Part shown: piece by piece, positions 53,504-61,812 of the stretch
How the letters are laid out: the number at the start of each line of letters is the position of its first letter
Position numbering within the stretch: position 1 is the first letter of the stretch
Assembly: GCA_963663145.1 (NCBI GenBank)
Contig: OY760134.1
Coordinates: 496,001 to 560,000 of the forward strand
Direction: 5' to 3'
Length of the DNA stretch: 64,000 nt
Source of the DNA: Azotimanducus sp963663145
Lineage (GTDB): Bacteria; Pseudomonadota; Gammaproteobacteria; Pseudomonadales; Azotimanducaceae
The notes under the pieces: model-generated
The model's input: the letters and a program-made list of their open reading frames with translations, nothing else
What the model was told of the DNA's origin: nothing
The model's database searches: none
Made by a program: the position numbers and the translations under genes

Positions 53504-54848
53504 GGTCCTGATCCTGCACCAGTTCCTCGAGCTGCTTGTCCACATAAGCGGCATCAATGGTGGTGGAGCGCTTGCCGCCCCGCGAGGCATCAAAGGAGAT
53601 CTGTTCCAAGAGACGCTCCATCAAGGTGTGCAGGCGGCGCGCGCCTATGTTCTCGGTAGATTCGTTGACCCGAAACGCGAGCTCGGCAATTCGCTTGATG
53701 GCGTCGTCTTCAAAATTGAGCGTGACCCCGTCAACTTCGAGCAGCGCCTTGTACTGCTCCACCAGCGAAGCCGATGGCTCGGTGAGTATTCGGCAAAAGT
53801 CGTTCGAGGTGAGCGCATTCAACTCGACTCGAATGGGTAGACGTCCTTGGAGTTCCGGAATGAGGTCGGAAGGCTTGGAGAGATGAAAGGCGCCGGAGGC
53901 GATAAACAGAATATGGTCGGTTTTCACCATGCCGCTTCTGGTTGACACGGTGCAGCCCTCCACCAAGGGCAGCAGGTCGCGCTGCACTCCCTCCCTAGAC
54001 ACATCGGCGGATGTCCGCTCGCGTCCGGCCACCTTGTCGATTTCGTCGATAAAGACGATGCCGGTCTGTTCCACCGCCCGCACCGCCGCGTTGCGTACCT
54101 CTTCTTCATTGACCAGCGAAAGGGCTTCCTCCTCTTCTAATCTTCGGAGTGCCTCGCCGACCTTGAGGCGCACCTGTTTGCGTCGTCCTCCGGAGAGATT
54201 CGACAAGACTTCTTGGAGCTGATCGCCCATGCCTTCCATGCCTGGAGGCGTCATGATCTCTATGCCGACGTGCGACTCGGTCAAATCGACCTCGACTTCG
54301 CGATCATCCAATGCACCTTCGCGAAGCTTGCGGCGCATGAACTCCCGCGTTTGAGTCCCATTCTCTTCTTCCGAAGAATTTCCGCTTGCCGTTGGCAAGA
54401 GGACGTTGAGCAGGCGCTCTTCGGCGGATTCCTCGGCACGCGGGCGGGCTCGGTCCAAGTGTTCTTGGCGGACCATTTTGACCGACATGTCGACAAGGTC
54501 GCGGATGATGGATTCGGCATCCCGCCCGACATAGCCAACTTCCGTGAATTTGGTGGCTTCAACCTTGATAAAGGGTGCCTTGGCGAGTTTCGCCAGTCTG
54601 CGGGCGATCTCGGTCTTGCCGACGCCTGTGGGGCCGATCATGAGAATGTTCTTTGGCATCACCTCGTCGCGCAGGCTCTCGTCGAGCTGCATGCGACGCC
54701 AGCGGTTTCTGAGCGCGAGCGCCACGGCGCGCTTGGCTTTGTTCTGTCCAATGATGTGCCGGTCAAGCTCATCAACGATCTCGGGGGGTGTCATGACTTC
54801 CATTTCGGCGTTCATGCCGGCAGGATGTATCGAAACTGGTAGGTTCAT
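53484..54848 (-). CDS. hslU: ATP-dependent protease ATPase subunit HslU
   Basis: A 454-residue AAA+ unfoldase. TPPEIVDELDRHIIGQNKAK starts the domain; Walker A is GPTGVGKTEIARRLAKLA, the pore loop GYVGRD, Walker B IVFIDEIDKVAGRE, and the C-terminal LSRYIL peptide inserts into HslV. The ATG at 54848 overlaps the hslV stop (ATGA), favouring it over internal ATGs at 54815 and 54803. The last 20 bp of this gene are carried along in the repeat copy at 58872-58891. Confidence 0.96.
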   Translation of the reverse strand: MNLPVSIHPAGMNAEMEVMTPPEIVDELDRHIIGQNKAKRAVALALRNRWRRMQLDESLRDEVMPKNILMIGPTGVGKTEIARRLAKLAKAPFIKVEATKFTEVGYVGRDAESIIRDLVDMSVKMVRQEHLDRARPRAEESAEERLLNVLLPTASGNSSEEENGTQTREFMRRKLREGALDDREVEVDLTESHVGIEIMTPPGMEGMGDQLQEVLSNLSGGRRKQVRLKVGEALRRLEEEEALSLVNEEEVRNAAVRAVEQTGIVFIDEIDKVAGRERTSADVSREGVQRDLLPLVEGCTVSTRSGMVKTDHILFIASGAFHLSKPSDLIPELQGRLPIRVELNALTSNDFCRILTEPSASLVEQYKALLEVDGVTLNFEDDAIKRIAELAFRVNESTENIGARRLHTLMERLLEQISFDASRGGKRSTTIDAAYVDKQLEELVQDQDLSRYIL

Positions 54849-55384
54849 AGGTCGAGCTGTTCTATGCAGGTATTACGATTCGTATAGACGCAAATGTCGG
54901 CGGCGATGGAGAGGCTCCGCTCAACGATCAAACGCGCGTCCAAATCTGTGTCGCCGAGCAGTGCACGAGCGGCGGCGAGCGCGAACGGGCCACCAGATCC
55001 TATGCCGATCAAGCCTTCTTCCGGTTCGATCACGTCGCCCGTGCCATTGACGATCAGTGACGCCTCGCGCCCGGCCACCGCGAGCATCGCTTCCAAACGG
55101 CGCAGTGCGCGATCACTTCGCCAGTCTTTGGCGAGTTCAACTGCGGCGCGTGTGAGGTTTCCGCTGTATCGCTCAAGCTGCCCCTCAAATCGCTCGAACA
55201 GGGTGAAGGCATCGGCGGTGCTGCCGGCGAATCCTGCAAGCACCGAATCTTCATAGAGCCGACGCACCTTGACGGCGTTCGCCTTCATGACCGTCGGCCC
55301 GAAGGACACCTGCCCGTCGCCACCCATGACGACTTGGTTGCCGCGACGAACCGTGAGGATCGTTGTGCTGCGAATTCTCGGCAT
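54845..55384 (-). CDS. hslV: ATP-dependent protease peptidase subunit HslV
   Basis: A 179-residue N-terminal-nucleophile peptidase. After a short leader the mature Thr is in STTILTVRRGNQVVMGGDGQ, followed by VSFGPTVMKANAVKVRRLY and LAGFAGSTADAFTLFERFE, all conserved. It forms the HslUV protease with the coupled downstream gene. It lies 10 nt after the SPOR-protein gene. Confidence 0.96.
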   Translation of the reverse strand: MPRIRSTTILTVRRGNQVVMGGDGQVSFGPTVMKANAVKVRRLYEDSVLAGFAGSTADAFTLFERFEGQLERYSGNLTRAAVELAKDWRSDRALRRLEAMLAVAGREASLIVNGTGDVIEPEEGLIGIGSGGPFALAAARALLGDTDLDARLIVERSLSIAADICVYTNRNTCIEQLDL

Positions 55385-55394
55385 GACAAGCGAT

Positions 55395-56036
55395 TCAGGA
55401 AGGGCGGTAAAAGCCCATAGTGTCTATATCCTCGGCGCGCAATCGCTTGGCCGCATCTCGCATGTGTTCTTTGCTGCCGTAAGGTCCAACGATCACGCGA
55501 TGAAACGTGCCGCCTTCAGGATCTCTGACGCGCTCTATGCGCGAAGTCAATCCGAGTAGGAGAATTCTTGCTCTTATCGTCTCCGCAGCGTTCGCTGCGC
55601 GAAAGGAACCCGCCTGCAGCACATACCCCGAGCTGGATTGCGTTTCGGGAGCCGGTGCGGGTGAAGCCTCTTGGGCCGGCACATCCACCACTTCCGGACG
55701 CACGGGCATGGGAGTTTGATCAATCACGGCCGAATCATCGGGGAGGGCTTGAGGTGCTTGCGCCGCTACTTGAACCGGCGTTGGGGATTGTGCGCGAGGT
55801 ATTTGTTGGGTTGTATCAGTCTCCTCGCCGTCGGCCAGCATGTCGAAGAATCGAAAGCTCAATTCCTGGGCTTCGGGATTCTCGTAAGTAATGGAATCCC
55901 TGCGCTCGGAAACCAGCCCAGAGGCAAAGAAATCAAAGACCTGCCGAGTTCCCAGCGTGAAGGCAACGCCGAGCGCAATGCCCGTCACGAGGGTGATCCA
56001 CTGAATGCCCTTTGCCGAAGATTTCCGCTTAGCCAT
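55395..56036 (-). CDS. SPOR-domain cell-envelope protein (FtsN-like)
   Basis: A 213-residue protein with one N-terminal membrane helix (ITLVTGIALGVAFTL), a Pro/Ala/Gln-rich periplasmic linker and a C-terminal SPOR domain (GYVLQAGSFRAANAAETIRA, FHRVIVGPYGSKEHMRDAAK) that binds denuded glycan strands at the septum. In relatives this gene sits between argS and hslV; here argS is absent and the inserted region 56078-61841 separates it from priA. Confidence 0.9.
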   Translation of the reverse strand: MAKRKSSAKGIQWITLVTGIALGVAFTLGTRQVFDFFASGLVSERRDSITYENPEAQELSFRFFDMLADGEETDTTQQIPRAQSPTPVQVAAQAPQALPDDSAVIDQTPMPVRPEVVDVPAQEASPAPAPETQSSSGYVLQAGSFRAANAAETIRARILLLGLTSRIERVRDPEGGTFHRVIVGPYGSKEHMRDAAKRLRAEDIDTMGFYRPS

Positions 56037-56175
56037 GGAAAGAGTCTCCTGCCTCGCTACCGCCTACCCTGATCACTTGCGCCGTTTGATTTCGCTGGAA
56101 ATCACTCAATCAGACATTGTACTTCACAGCCTTGCCGGGCAGGAGGTTACTTCTGTGGAACGCTAACGCTCTTGG

Positions 56176-57477
56176 TCAATTGACAATGACCTCCTCAATC
56201 TGAGGCTGAGGCATCTCGTTGTCCGTCGTCCCGGTCCGCATGAGCTCTTCGATGCGCCGCAGTGAGGCTTGCGGGTCGCAGCGCATTGACGGGTCGGCGG
56301 GACGCGCGGCCAGGTCGGCGTAGATCGACCACGCCTCCCGCGGCGCGCTTCGCTCCAGCGTCCCGGCCAACCCGCAGCGGGCGGCGACGTTGCCGGGATC
56401 GAGGCGGGTCGCCCTGCGCAGGGATTCGATCCGCTCGGGGCCTTCGAGGAAGCCCTCCGCGTGCACCCGCAGGTGCTCCGAGGACTTCAGGTGGTCGGGA
56501 TAGCGGTCGAGAACGGTTTGCAGGCGCGAGAGCGCCTCGCGCTCCTCCGGCCCCCCGCCGCCGCCAATAGGCAGCCGGGTGTCCGATATCAGCCGGATGG
56601 CGCCGTCGAGCGGACGAAGGATGTCCGGGGGCAGCGGATCGCCCAGGGCGGCCGATTCCGCCGCCAGCCGCTCCATCGCTCCGGTACAGAGATTCTCAAG
56701 GTCGAGCTCGAACACCGCCCGGTCGCACAGCAGCTCGAGAGCCGCCTCGCGGCGTTCGAACCCCAGGCTGTCGAGCCCCAGGTCCCCGCGCACCCGCGCG
56801 CGGATTTCCTCGGCCGCCTCCCGCTCCCCCGCCTCAACCGCGGTGGTGTATATGAGCGCCGCGCGGTCTATCTTGGCGCTGGGGAACCCGGTGATCTCGT
56901 AGCGTGTGTTCCAGTGACGCAGCAGCGTCTTGGAATCCACCTCGGCACCGCCGCGCACCATCAAGTGAAGGTACTTCAGCCCGGCGCGATGTCTTGGGTG
57001 ACGGGGATCCGCCTCCAAGGACCGCAGTAGCAGCGACAGGGACTCCTCTCTGTCTTCGGTGCAGGCCGTACGCAGTTGTAGCGCATCGGGATTGTTGTCG
57101 GGCAGCGCCCGGATGAGCGGCTGGGCCATGCCGCAGTAGTCCCCGTCCCCGTCTTCGCCAATCCAGCTAGCGGCTTCGAATAGAGCAAGACGTTCCTCCG
57201 GAGTGGGATCCGTTAGCTGGGAGAGCCGTGCGAAGAGCGCCGCGCACGAAGCCTGCGCCCTAAGGCCGCCCTCCGCCAATCGTTCGTTGAACTCCCTACG
57301 GGTGATGAGGTGGGGGGCCGAAACGGCGTGATCTATGCTCGCATGTTGGCAGGCCCGGTAATATTCGGCGGAGGGGTCGGCGAAAACCGCACCCCACCAG
57401 GGCAGCGCCAACAGGCATGGCAACAAGAGCAACAAACGCGCCCGAATGGATCGAAGACGACTTTTCAAACGATACAT
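56176..57477 (-). CDS. Secreted helical-repeat (TPR-like) protein, copy 1
   Basis: A 433-residue protein with a signal peptide (LLLLLPCLLALPWWGAVFA, cleavage before DPSAEYYRAC). The rest is alpha-helical with TPR-like pairs, for example ERIESLRRATRLDPGNVAAR and REAWSIYADLAARPADPSMR. The last residues, QPQIEEVIVN, resemble a TonB box. It starts 13 nt after the EGF-like fusion gene, with AGGAG right after that stop. Its first 220 residues are only about half identical to copy 2 (58998), while the following 190 or so are nearly identical. I do not recognise a family; a partner or protector of the EGF-like protein is inferred from context. Confidence 0.78.
   Translation of the reverse strand: MYRLKSRLRSIRARLLLLLPCLLALPWWGAVFADPSAEYYRACQHASIDHAVSAPHLITRREFNERLAEGGLRAQASCAALFARLSQLTDPTPEERLALFEAASWIGEDGDGDYCGMAQPLIRALPDNNPDALQLRTACTEDREESLSLLLRSLEADPRHPRHRAGLKYLHLMVRGGAEVDSKTLLRHWNTRYEITGFPSAKIDRAALIYTTAVEAGEREAAEEIRARVRGDLGLDSLGFERREAALELLCDRAVFELDLENLCTGAMERLAAESAALGDPLPPDILRPLDGAIRLISDTRLPIGGGGGPEEREALSRLQTVLDRYPDHLKSSEHLRVHAEGFLEGPERIESLRRATRLDPGNVAARCGLAGTLERSAPREAWSIYADLAARPADPSMRCDPQASLRRIEELMRTGTTDNEMPQPQIEEVIVN
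56244..56816. repeat. Repeat C, copy 1 (3' half of helical-repeat gene)
   Basis: This 573-bp stretch is about 98% identical to 59066-59638 at a fixed offset of 2822 bp. Similarity drops abruptly on both sides: at 56816/59638 the sequences diverge within a few bases. That pattern indicates gene conversion rather than uniform divergence after duplication. Confidence 0.88.
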
Positions 57478-57484
57478 TTGGTGA

Positions 57485-58455
57485 TCTCCTCTACAAGCAC
57501 CCCGATTGCTGCCAGCGATCCTTCTCGTTCTTCCGGTAGACCTTCACGCAATTCCGGTTTGGGACGACGAGGTAGAGCGGCCGTCCGTCTCCATTATTGG
57601 CGTCCTTCGCCGCGTTCTTGTCGTTCGAGCTGAAATTCACGTTGGCCGCATTCGTCATTTGCACGGTTTTCTTGGAGTCGATGACATCTTTGGAACTCGA
57701 ACCGCATTGCACACCCTTGTCCCGGGGCCAAACGAAATGCGGATGCGAATGCCCGCCACCTCCCATACCCAACCCCAAACCGAGGGCGCACACGTCGCCC
57801 GCGTTTGGATTCTTTTCGGAATTGGTCGGGTAGTCCGTGTACAGGTAGTTCGATTCGTTCGTCCTCGAACTCCCGACGGTGACCGTGCCGTTGACGCAGG
57901 AATAGGCCTCGCCTTGCTCCCACGGATCCGCTTCAATCGACATTAGGCTCGATTTCGCCCGCGTGTCGTAGGCGTCTTGCGTGCAGGGCTTCGCGCAGTC
58001 GCCGTCGCCATCGGGATCCTCGTAGCCGGATTCGCACCCGCACTGCCCGTTCGAGCAGACGCTGTTCTTGCCGCACACCTTGCCGTGGCAGGGGTCGCGG
58101 ACACACTTGAGCACCGGTTCCGGCTCGCCGGGGGTGCCGATGAGGCGGTGTGTTTCCCTGTAGCCGACATCGCATTGGCACTGGCCCCCGCTGCAGTGCG
58201 CGTTCTTCGGACAGGTCACGCCTTCGCAGGGATCCGGATTGCAGGTGCCGCCCGTCGACGATTCCCCGTGCTCGCACTTCTCGCAGGCTGTCCCGGCGGC
58301 GTTCGGAACCTCGCCGTCGCCGCAGCTCCGGCATTGCTGCTGGCCGCCGCCGACCTCGTCCGCCCCGCACTCGTAGACGCACTTCGACTGGCCGTTCGCG
58401 AATCGGCACTTCTTGCCGTCCGCGCACTTGCCGCAGGGTTCAAAGAGCTTGGTCA
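57485..58455. repeat. Repeat B, copy 1 (3' part of EGF/JAMM-like gene)
   Basis: This 971-bp stretch matches 60301-61271 at a fixed offset of 2816 bp. The only differences I see are two adjacent substitutions at 58141-58142. It starts just past the gene's stop and ends at the TGGTCA junction with Repeat A. Confidence 0.92.
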
Positions 58456-58858
58456 CAGGCGCCCATTCGCCGACCGCTGAAGTATTCGGTTGCGAGGCCG
58501 ATGAGCTGTCGCGAGAGGCGCCTGCGGATTTCAGGCGAATCAGATAGTCCTTCCAATGGGCTTCACGGTGCTCGCCGAGATCCCGCAAGAGTTCCCAAGT
58601 GTAGAGCCCGGTATCGTGCCCATCGTCGAAAATAGGGCGTATGGCGTAGTTGCCGACCAATTCGATGCGAGTGATGCCCACTGATCGCTTGCCGGTGACT
58701 AGAACGGCCTGCTCCGGCGTGTGTCCGCGCACTTCGGCAGAGGGCGAATAGACTCGCAGCAGCTCGCAGGGGAGTAGGTGAGTGGCTTGGTCGTCCCACA
58801 GGACTTCAAGCGTGCGCGACCTTCGGTGCAGGGTGATGTTGGAAGGGATGGCCGCCAT
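57491..58858 (-). CDS. DUF971::EGF-like/JAMM-like fusion protein (orphan cassette)
   Basis: A 455-residue in-frame chimera. Residues 1-136 copy the DUF971 protein (ITLHRRSRTLEVLWDDQATH to GEWAPVT); from KLFEPCGKCADG on it is the Cys-rich EGF-like and JAMM-like part of the protein at 60307, differing by a single Ile/Val. The signal peptide and first 120 or so residues of the parent are lost, so the Cys-rich part would stay in the reducing cytoplasm unless another route exists. It may be non-functional, or a sequence reservoir for recombination with the full-length gene. The following helical-repeat gene retains its ribosome site. Confidence 0.8.
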   Translation of the reverse strand: MAAIPSNITLHRRSRTLEVLWDDQATHLLPCELLRVYSPSAEVRGHTPEQAVLVTGKRSVGITRIELVGNYAIRPIFDDGHDTGLYTWELLRDLGEHREAHWKDYLIRLKSAGASRDSSSASQPNTSAVGEWAPVTKLFEPCGKCADGKKCRFANGQSKCVYECGADEVGGGQQQCRSCGDGEVPNAAGTACEKCEHGESSTGGTCNPDPCEGVTCPKNAHCSGGQCQCDVGYRETHRLIGTPGEPEPVLKCVRDPCHGKVCGKNSVCSNGQCGCESGYEDPDGDGDCAKPCTQDAYDTRAKSSLMSIEADPWEQGEAYSCVNGTVTVGSSRTNESNYLYTDYPTNSEKNPNAGDVCALGLGLGMGGGGHSHPHFVWPRDKGVQCGSSSKDVIDSKKTVQMTNAANVNFSSNDKNAAKDANNGDGRPLYLVVPNRNCVKVYRKNEKDRWQQSGCL

Positions 58859-58891
58859 GGCGGAGGGGTGCCTAAAGGATATACCTTGACA
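58450..58891. repeat. Repeat A, copy 2 (transplanted DUF971 gene and hslU tail)
   Basis: This copy of 53062-53503 includes the DUF971 start codon, the spacer to hslU and the last 20 bp of hslU, none of which has a role here. Both ends are sharp. The lower end shares TGGTCA with Repeat B, indicating a microhomology junction. Confidence 0.92.
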
Positions 58892-58997
58892 AGTTCAGTT
58901 GCGCCGATTGATTCCGCAGGAAATCACCAAATCGGGCATTGTACTTCACACCCCCGCCGGGCAGGAGGTTACTTCTGTGGAACGCTAACGCTCTTGG

Positions 58998-60293
58998 TCA
59001 ATTGACAATGACCTCCTCAATTCCGCCTTGCGGCATCTCGTCGGCCGTGGCTCCGGCGCGCCTGCGCTCTTCGATGCGCCGCAGTGAGGCTTGCGGGTCG
59101 CAGCGCATTGACGGGTCGGCGGGACGCGCGGCCAGGTCGGCGTAGATCGACCACGCCTCCTCCGGCGCGCTTCGCTCCAGCGTCCCGGCCAACCCGCAGC
59201 GGGCGGCGACGTTGCCGGGATCGAGGCGGGTCGCCCTGCGCAGGGATTCGATCCGCTCGGGGCCTTCGAGGAAGCCCTCCGCGTGCACCCGCAGGTGCTC
59301 CGAGGACTTCAGATGGTCGGGGTAGCTGTCGAGAACGGTTTGCAGGTGCGCGAGCGCTTCGCGCTCCTCTGACCCCCCGCCGCCGCCAATAGGCAGCCGG
59401 GTGTCCGATATCAGCCGGATGGCGCCGTCGAGCGGACGAAGGATGTCCGGGGGCAGCGGATCGCCCAGGGCGGCCGATTCCGCCGCCAGCCGCTCCATCG
59501 CTCCGGTACAGAGATTCTCAAGGTCGAGCTCGAACACCGCCCGGTCGCACAGCAGCTCGAGAGCCGCCTCGCGGCGTTCGAACCCCAGGCTGTCGAGCCC
59601 CAGGTCCCCGCGCACCCGCGCGCGGATTTCCTCGGCCGTTTCTTGATTCCCAGCTTCAAGAGCGACCGCGTATATGAGTGCCGCGGCACTTGCTCCCTCG
59701 CCGGAAGACCGAGCCATCTCGTAGAAGGTGTTCAAGTGGTGCAACAGCATCTCGACATCCATCTTGATCCCGAAACGAACCCTCCAGCTCAAGCGCTTCA
59801 GTCCGGCACGATGCCGGGGGTGCTGGGGATCCGCTTCCAGAGACCGCAAAAGCAGCGTGAGGGATTCCTTCTGGTTTGCCGCGCAGACTGATCGGATCTG
59901 TAGGGCATCCGGGTTGCTCTTGGGCAGCGCCTCGGCGAACGGAATGGCGGCGGAACAATAGTCCCCGTCGCCACCGAACCACCTGGCGGCCCGGAACAAC
60001 GCTAAGCGTTCCTCCGGCGTCGGGTCCCGCACGCCTTCAAGCTTCGCGACGAGCGCCGCGCAGGATAGTTCCGCACGGCGGCTACCCTCGCCCAAACGTT
60101 GATTGAATTCCCGGCGGGTGATGAGGTGCCGCACCGAAAACGCATGACCAACAGCCGCATGTGCGCAGGACCGGTAGAACTCGGCAGAGGGATCGGCGAG
60201 AACCGCATCGCACCATGAGAGCACCAGCGCGAATAGCGGAATGCGAAATGATCGGACCAGACCGTATTGGAAACGATTTCTCAAACGATGCAT
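58998..60293 (-). CDS. Secreted helical-repeat (TPR-like) protein, copy 2
   Basis: A 431-residue paralogue of the protein at 56176. The signal peptide runs to LSWCDAVLA before DPSAEFYRSC; HLITRREFNQRLGEG, DPTPEERLALFRAARW and LLRSLEADPQHPRHRAGLK are shared with copy 1. The N-terminal half has several Cys residues that could form disulfides in the periplasm. The C-terminus is QGGIEEVIVN, again TonB-box-like. It begins 13 nt after the full-length EGF-like gene with AGGAG between them, so the two form an operon from the promoter at 61813-61841. Function unknown. Confidence 0.78.
   Translation of the reverse strand: MHRLRNRFQYGLVRSFRIPLFALVLSWCDAVLADPSAEFYRSCAHAAVGHAFSVRHLITRREFNQRLGEGSRRAELSCAALVAKLEGVRDPTPEERLALFRAARWFGGDGDYCSAAIPFAEALPKSNPDALQIRSVCAANQKESLTLLLRSLEADPQHPRHRAGLKRLSWRVRFGIKMDVEMLLHHLNTFYEMARSSGEGASAAALIYAVALEAGNQETAEEIRARVRGDLGLDSLGFERREAALELLCDRAVFELDLENLCTGAMERLAAESAALGDPLPPDILRPLDGAIRLISDTRLPIGGGGGSEEREALAHLQTVLDSYPDHLKSSEHLRVHAEGFLEGPERIESLRRATRLDPGNVAARCGLAGTLERSAPEEAWSIYADLAARPADPSMRCDPQASLRRIEERRRAGATADEMPQGGIEEVIVN
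59066..59638. repeat. Repeat C, copy 2 (3' half of helical-repeat gene)
   Basis: Partner of 56244-56816. About ten scattered differences are visible in 573 bp, while the 5' halves of the two genes differ throughout. The boundary lies in the codons for AEEIRARVRGDLG. Confidence 0.88.
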
Positions 60294-60300
60294 TTGGTTG

Positions 60301-61271
60301 TCTCCTCTACAAGCACCCCGATTGCTGCCAGCGATCCTTCTCGTTCTTCCGGTAGACCTTCACGCAATTCCGGTTTGGGACGACGAGGTAGAGCGGCCGT
60401 CCGTCTCCATTATTGGCGTCCTTCGCCGCGTTCTTGTCGTTCGAGCTGAAATTCACGTTGGCCGCATTCGTCATTTGCACGGTTTTCTTGGAGTCGATGA
60501 CATCTTTGGAACTCGAACCGCATTGCACACCCTTGTCCCGGGGCCAAACGAAATGCGGATGCGAATGCCCGCCACCTCCCATACCCAACCCCAAACCGAG
60601 GGCGCACACGTCGCCCGCGTTTGGATTCTTTTCGGAATTGGTCGGGTAGTCCGTGTACAGGTAGTTCGATTCGTTCGTCCTCGAACTCCCGACGGTGACC
60701 GTGCCGTTGACGCAGGAATAGGCCTCGCCTTGCTCCCACGGATCCGCTTCAATCGACATTAGGCTCGATTTCGCCCGCGTGTCGTAGGCGTCTTGCGTGC
60801 AGGGCTTCGCGCAGTCGCCGTCGCCATCGGGATCCTCGTAGCCGGATTCGCACCCGCACTGCCCGTTCGAGCAGACGCTGTTCTTGCCGCACACCTTGCC
60901 GTGGCAGGGGTCGCGGACACACTTGAGCACCGGTTCCGGCTCGCCGGGGGTGCCGACAAGGCGGTGTGTTTCCCTGTAGCCGACATCGCATTGGCACTGG
61001 CCCCCGCTGCAGTGCGCGTTCTTCGGACAGGTCACGCCTTCGCAGGGATCCGGATTGCAGGTGCCGCCCGTCGACGATTCCCCGTGCTCGCACTTCTCGC
61101 AGGCTGTCCCGGCGGCGTTCGGAACCTCGCCGTCGCCGCAGCTCCGGCATTGCTGCTGGCCGCCGCCGACCTCGTCCGCCCCGCACTCGTAGACGCACTT
61201 CGACTGGCCGTTCGCGAATCGGCACTTCTTGCCGTCCGCGCACTTGCCGCAGGGTTCAAAGAGCTTGGTCA
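60301..61271. repeat. Repeat B, copy 2 (3' part of full-length EGF/JAMM-like gene)
   Basis: Partner of 57485-58455. Because it sits inside an intact gene with a signal peptide and promoter, this is the likely parent copy. Confidence 0.92.
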
Positions 61272-61638
61272 GGTTGATGCAGTACACGACCTTGTACAGG
61301 CTGTAGTCCCAGACCACGACGTGGCCAACGACCACACAAAGCCACAGGTCGGCCTTGGATGGCCCCGAAGCGTTGGGGCCCGCCTTCGGCAAGGCTTTGA
61401 GGTCCGATTCCCAAGCGCACTTGGCTTTTCCGCTGTGCGTTACCAGCTTCGCGCCCGGCGGACAGGACACGCCCGCGCTGTTCGCGGAAGGCTCCGCATT
61501 CGTCTCAGAGGGCGGTTCGGCCGCCTTCAGGGTTTGTTCGTAGCCGGTGTCCGGCAAGCCGTCTTCGGCAGCTTGGGCGGAGCAGCTCAAGAACAGAATC
61601 AGTACGATGCCGACAGGATGTCTTGCTAGGGTAGGCAT
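60307..61638 (-). CDS. Secreted Cys-rich EGF-like protein with C-terminal JAMM/DUF4329-like domain
   Basis: A 443-residue protein. The signal peptide is residues 1-23 (VGIVLILFLSCSAQA). Residues 127-200 hold closely spaced Cys (EPCGKCADGKKC, CRSCGDGEVPNAAGTACEKC) like receptor-type Cys-rich modules; 198-280 hold two EGF-like units (CEGVTCPKNAHCSGGQCQC and CGKNSVCSNGQCGC). The C-terminal domain has Glu302/305, HSHP at 358-361 and Ser398-x-x-Asp401, then LYLVVPNRNCVKVY, matching the layout of JAMM metallopeptidase and DUF4329 domains. The ATG at 61638 puts the signal peptide first; the frame extends 39 codons upstream without a ribosome site. It heads an operon with the helical-repeat gene. A secreted enzyme or effector is inferred. 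Confidence 0.78.
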   Translation of the reverse strand: MPTLARHPVGIVLILFLSCSAQAAEDGLPDTGYEQTLKAAEPPSETNAEPSANSAGVSCPPGAKLVTHSGKAKCAWESDLKALPKAGPNASGPSKADLWLCVVVGHVVVWDYSLYKVVYCINLTKLFEPCGKCADGKKCRFANGQSKCVYECGADEVGGGQQQCRSCGDGEVPNAAGTACEKCEHGESSTGGTCNPDPCEGVTCPKNAHCSGGQCQCDVGYRETHRLVGTPGEPEPVLKCVRDPCHGKVCGKNSVCSNGQCGCESGYEDPDGDGDCAKPCTQDAYDTRAKSSLMSIEADPWEQGEAYSCVNGTVTVGSSRTNESNYLYTDYPTNSEKNPNAGDVCALGLGLGMGGGGHSHPHFVWPRDKGVQCGSSSKDVIDSKKTVQMTNAANVNFSSNDKNAAKDANNGDGRPLYLVVPNRNCVKVYRKNEKDRWQQSGCL

Positions 61639-61812
61639 GCTCGCGCACATCCAAGTCGTTTCAGCACAGCGGTCCGGGTATGGGCAAACAAAGCAGCCGC
61701 AGCACGGCCGCAACGCGCCGGGCAGGGTCACGGACTTGCGATCACTTCGGCACACTTGGCGATGGAACCCAAAGCCTCACAATATTGCCGTAAATCAATC
61801 CCATACACGCCA

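Noticed and set aside
57485..61271. CRISPR array as an explanation for the repeats
   Set aside because: The repeats are three long coding segments of 442-971 bp, not short regularly spaced units; no CRISPR array or cas gene was seen anywhere in the window.
60793..61629. Long plus-strand open frame of 278 codons opposite the EGF-like gene
   Set aside because: It is the reverse of the Cys-rich gene; the product is an Ala/Arg/Val-rich sequence with no domain, and the minus-strand gene has a signal peptide, a ribosome site and a promoter.
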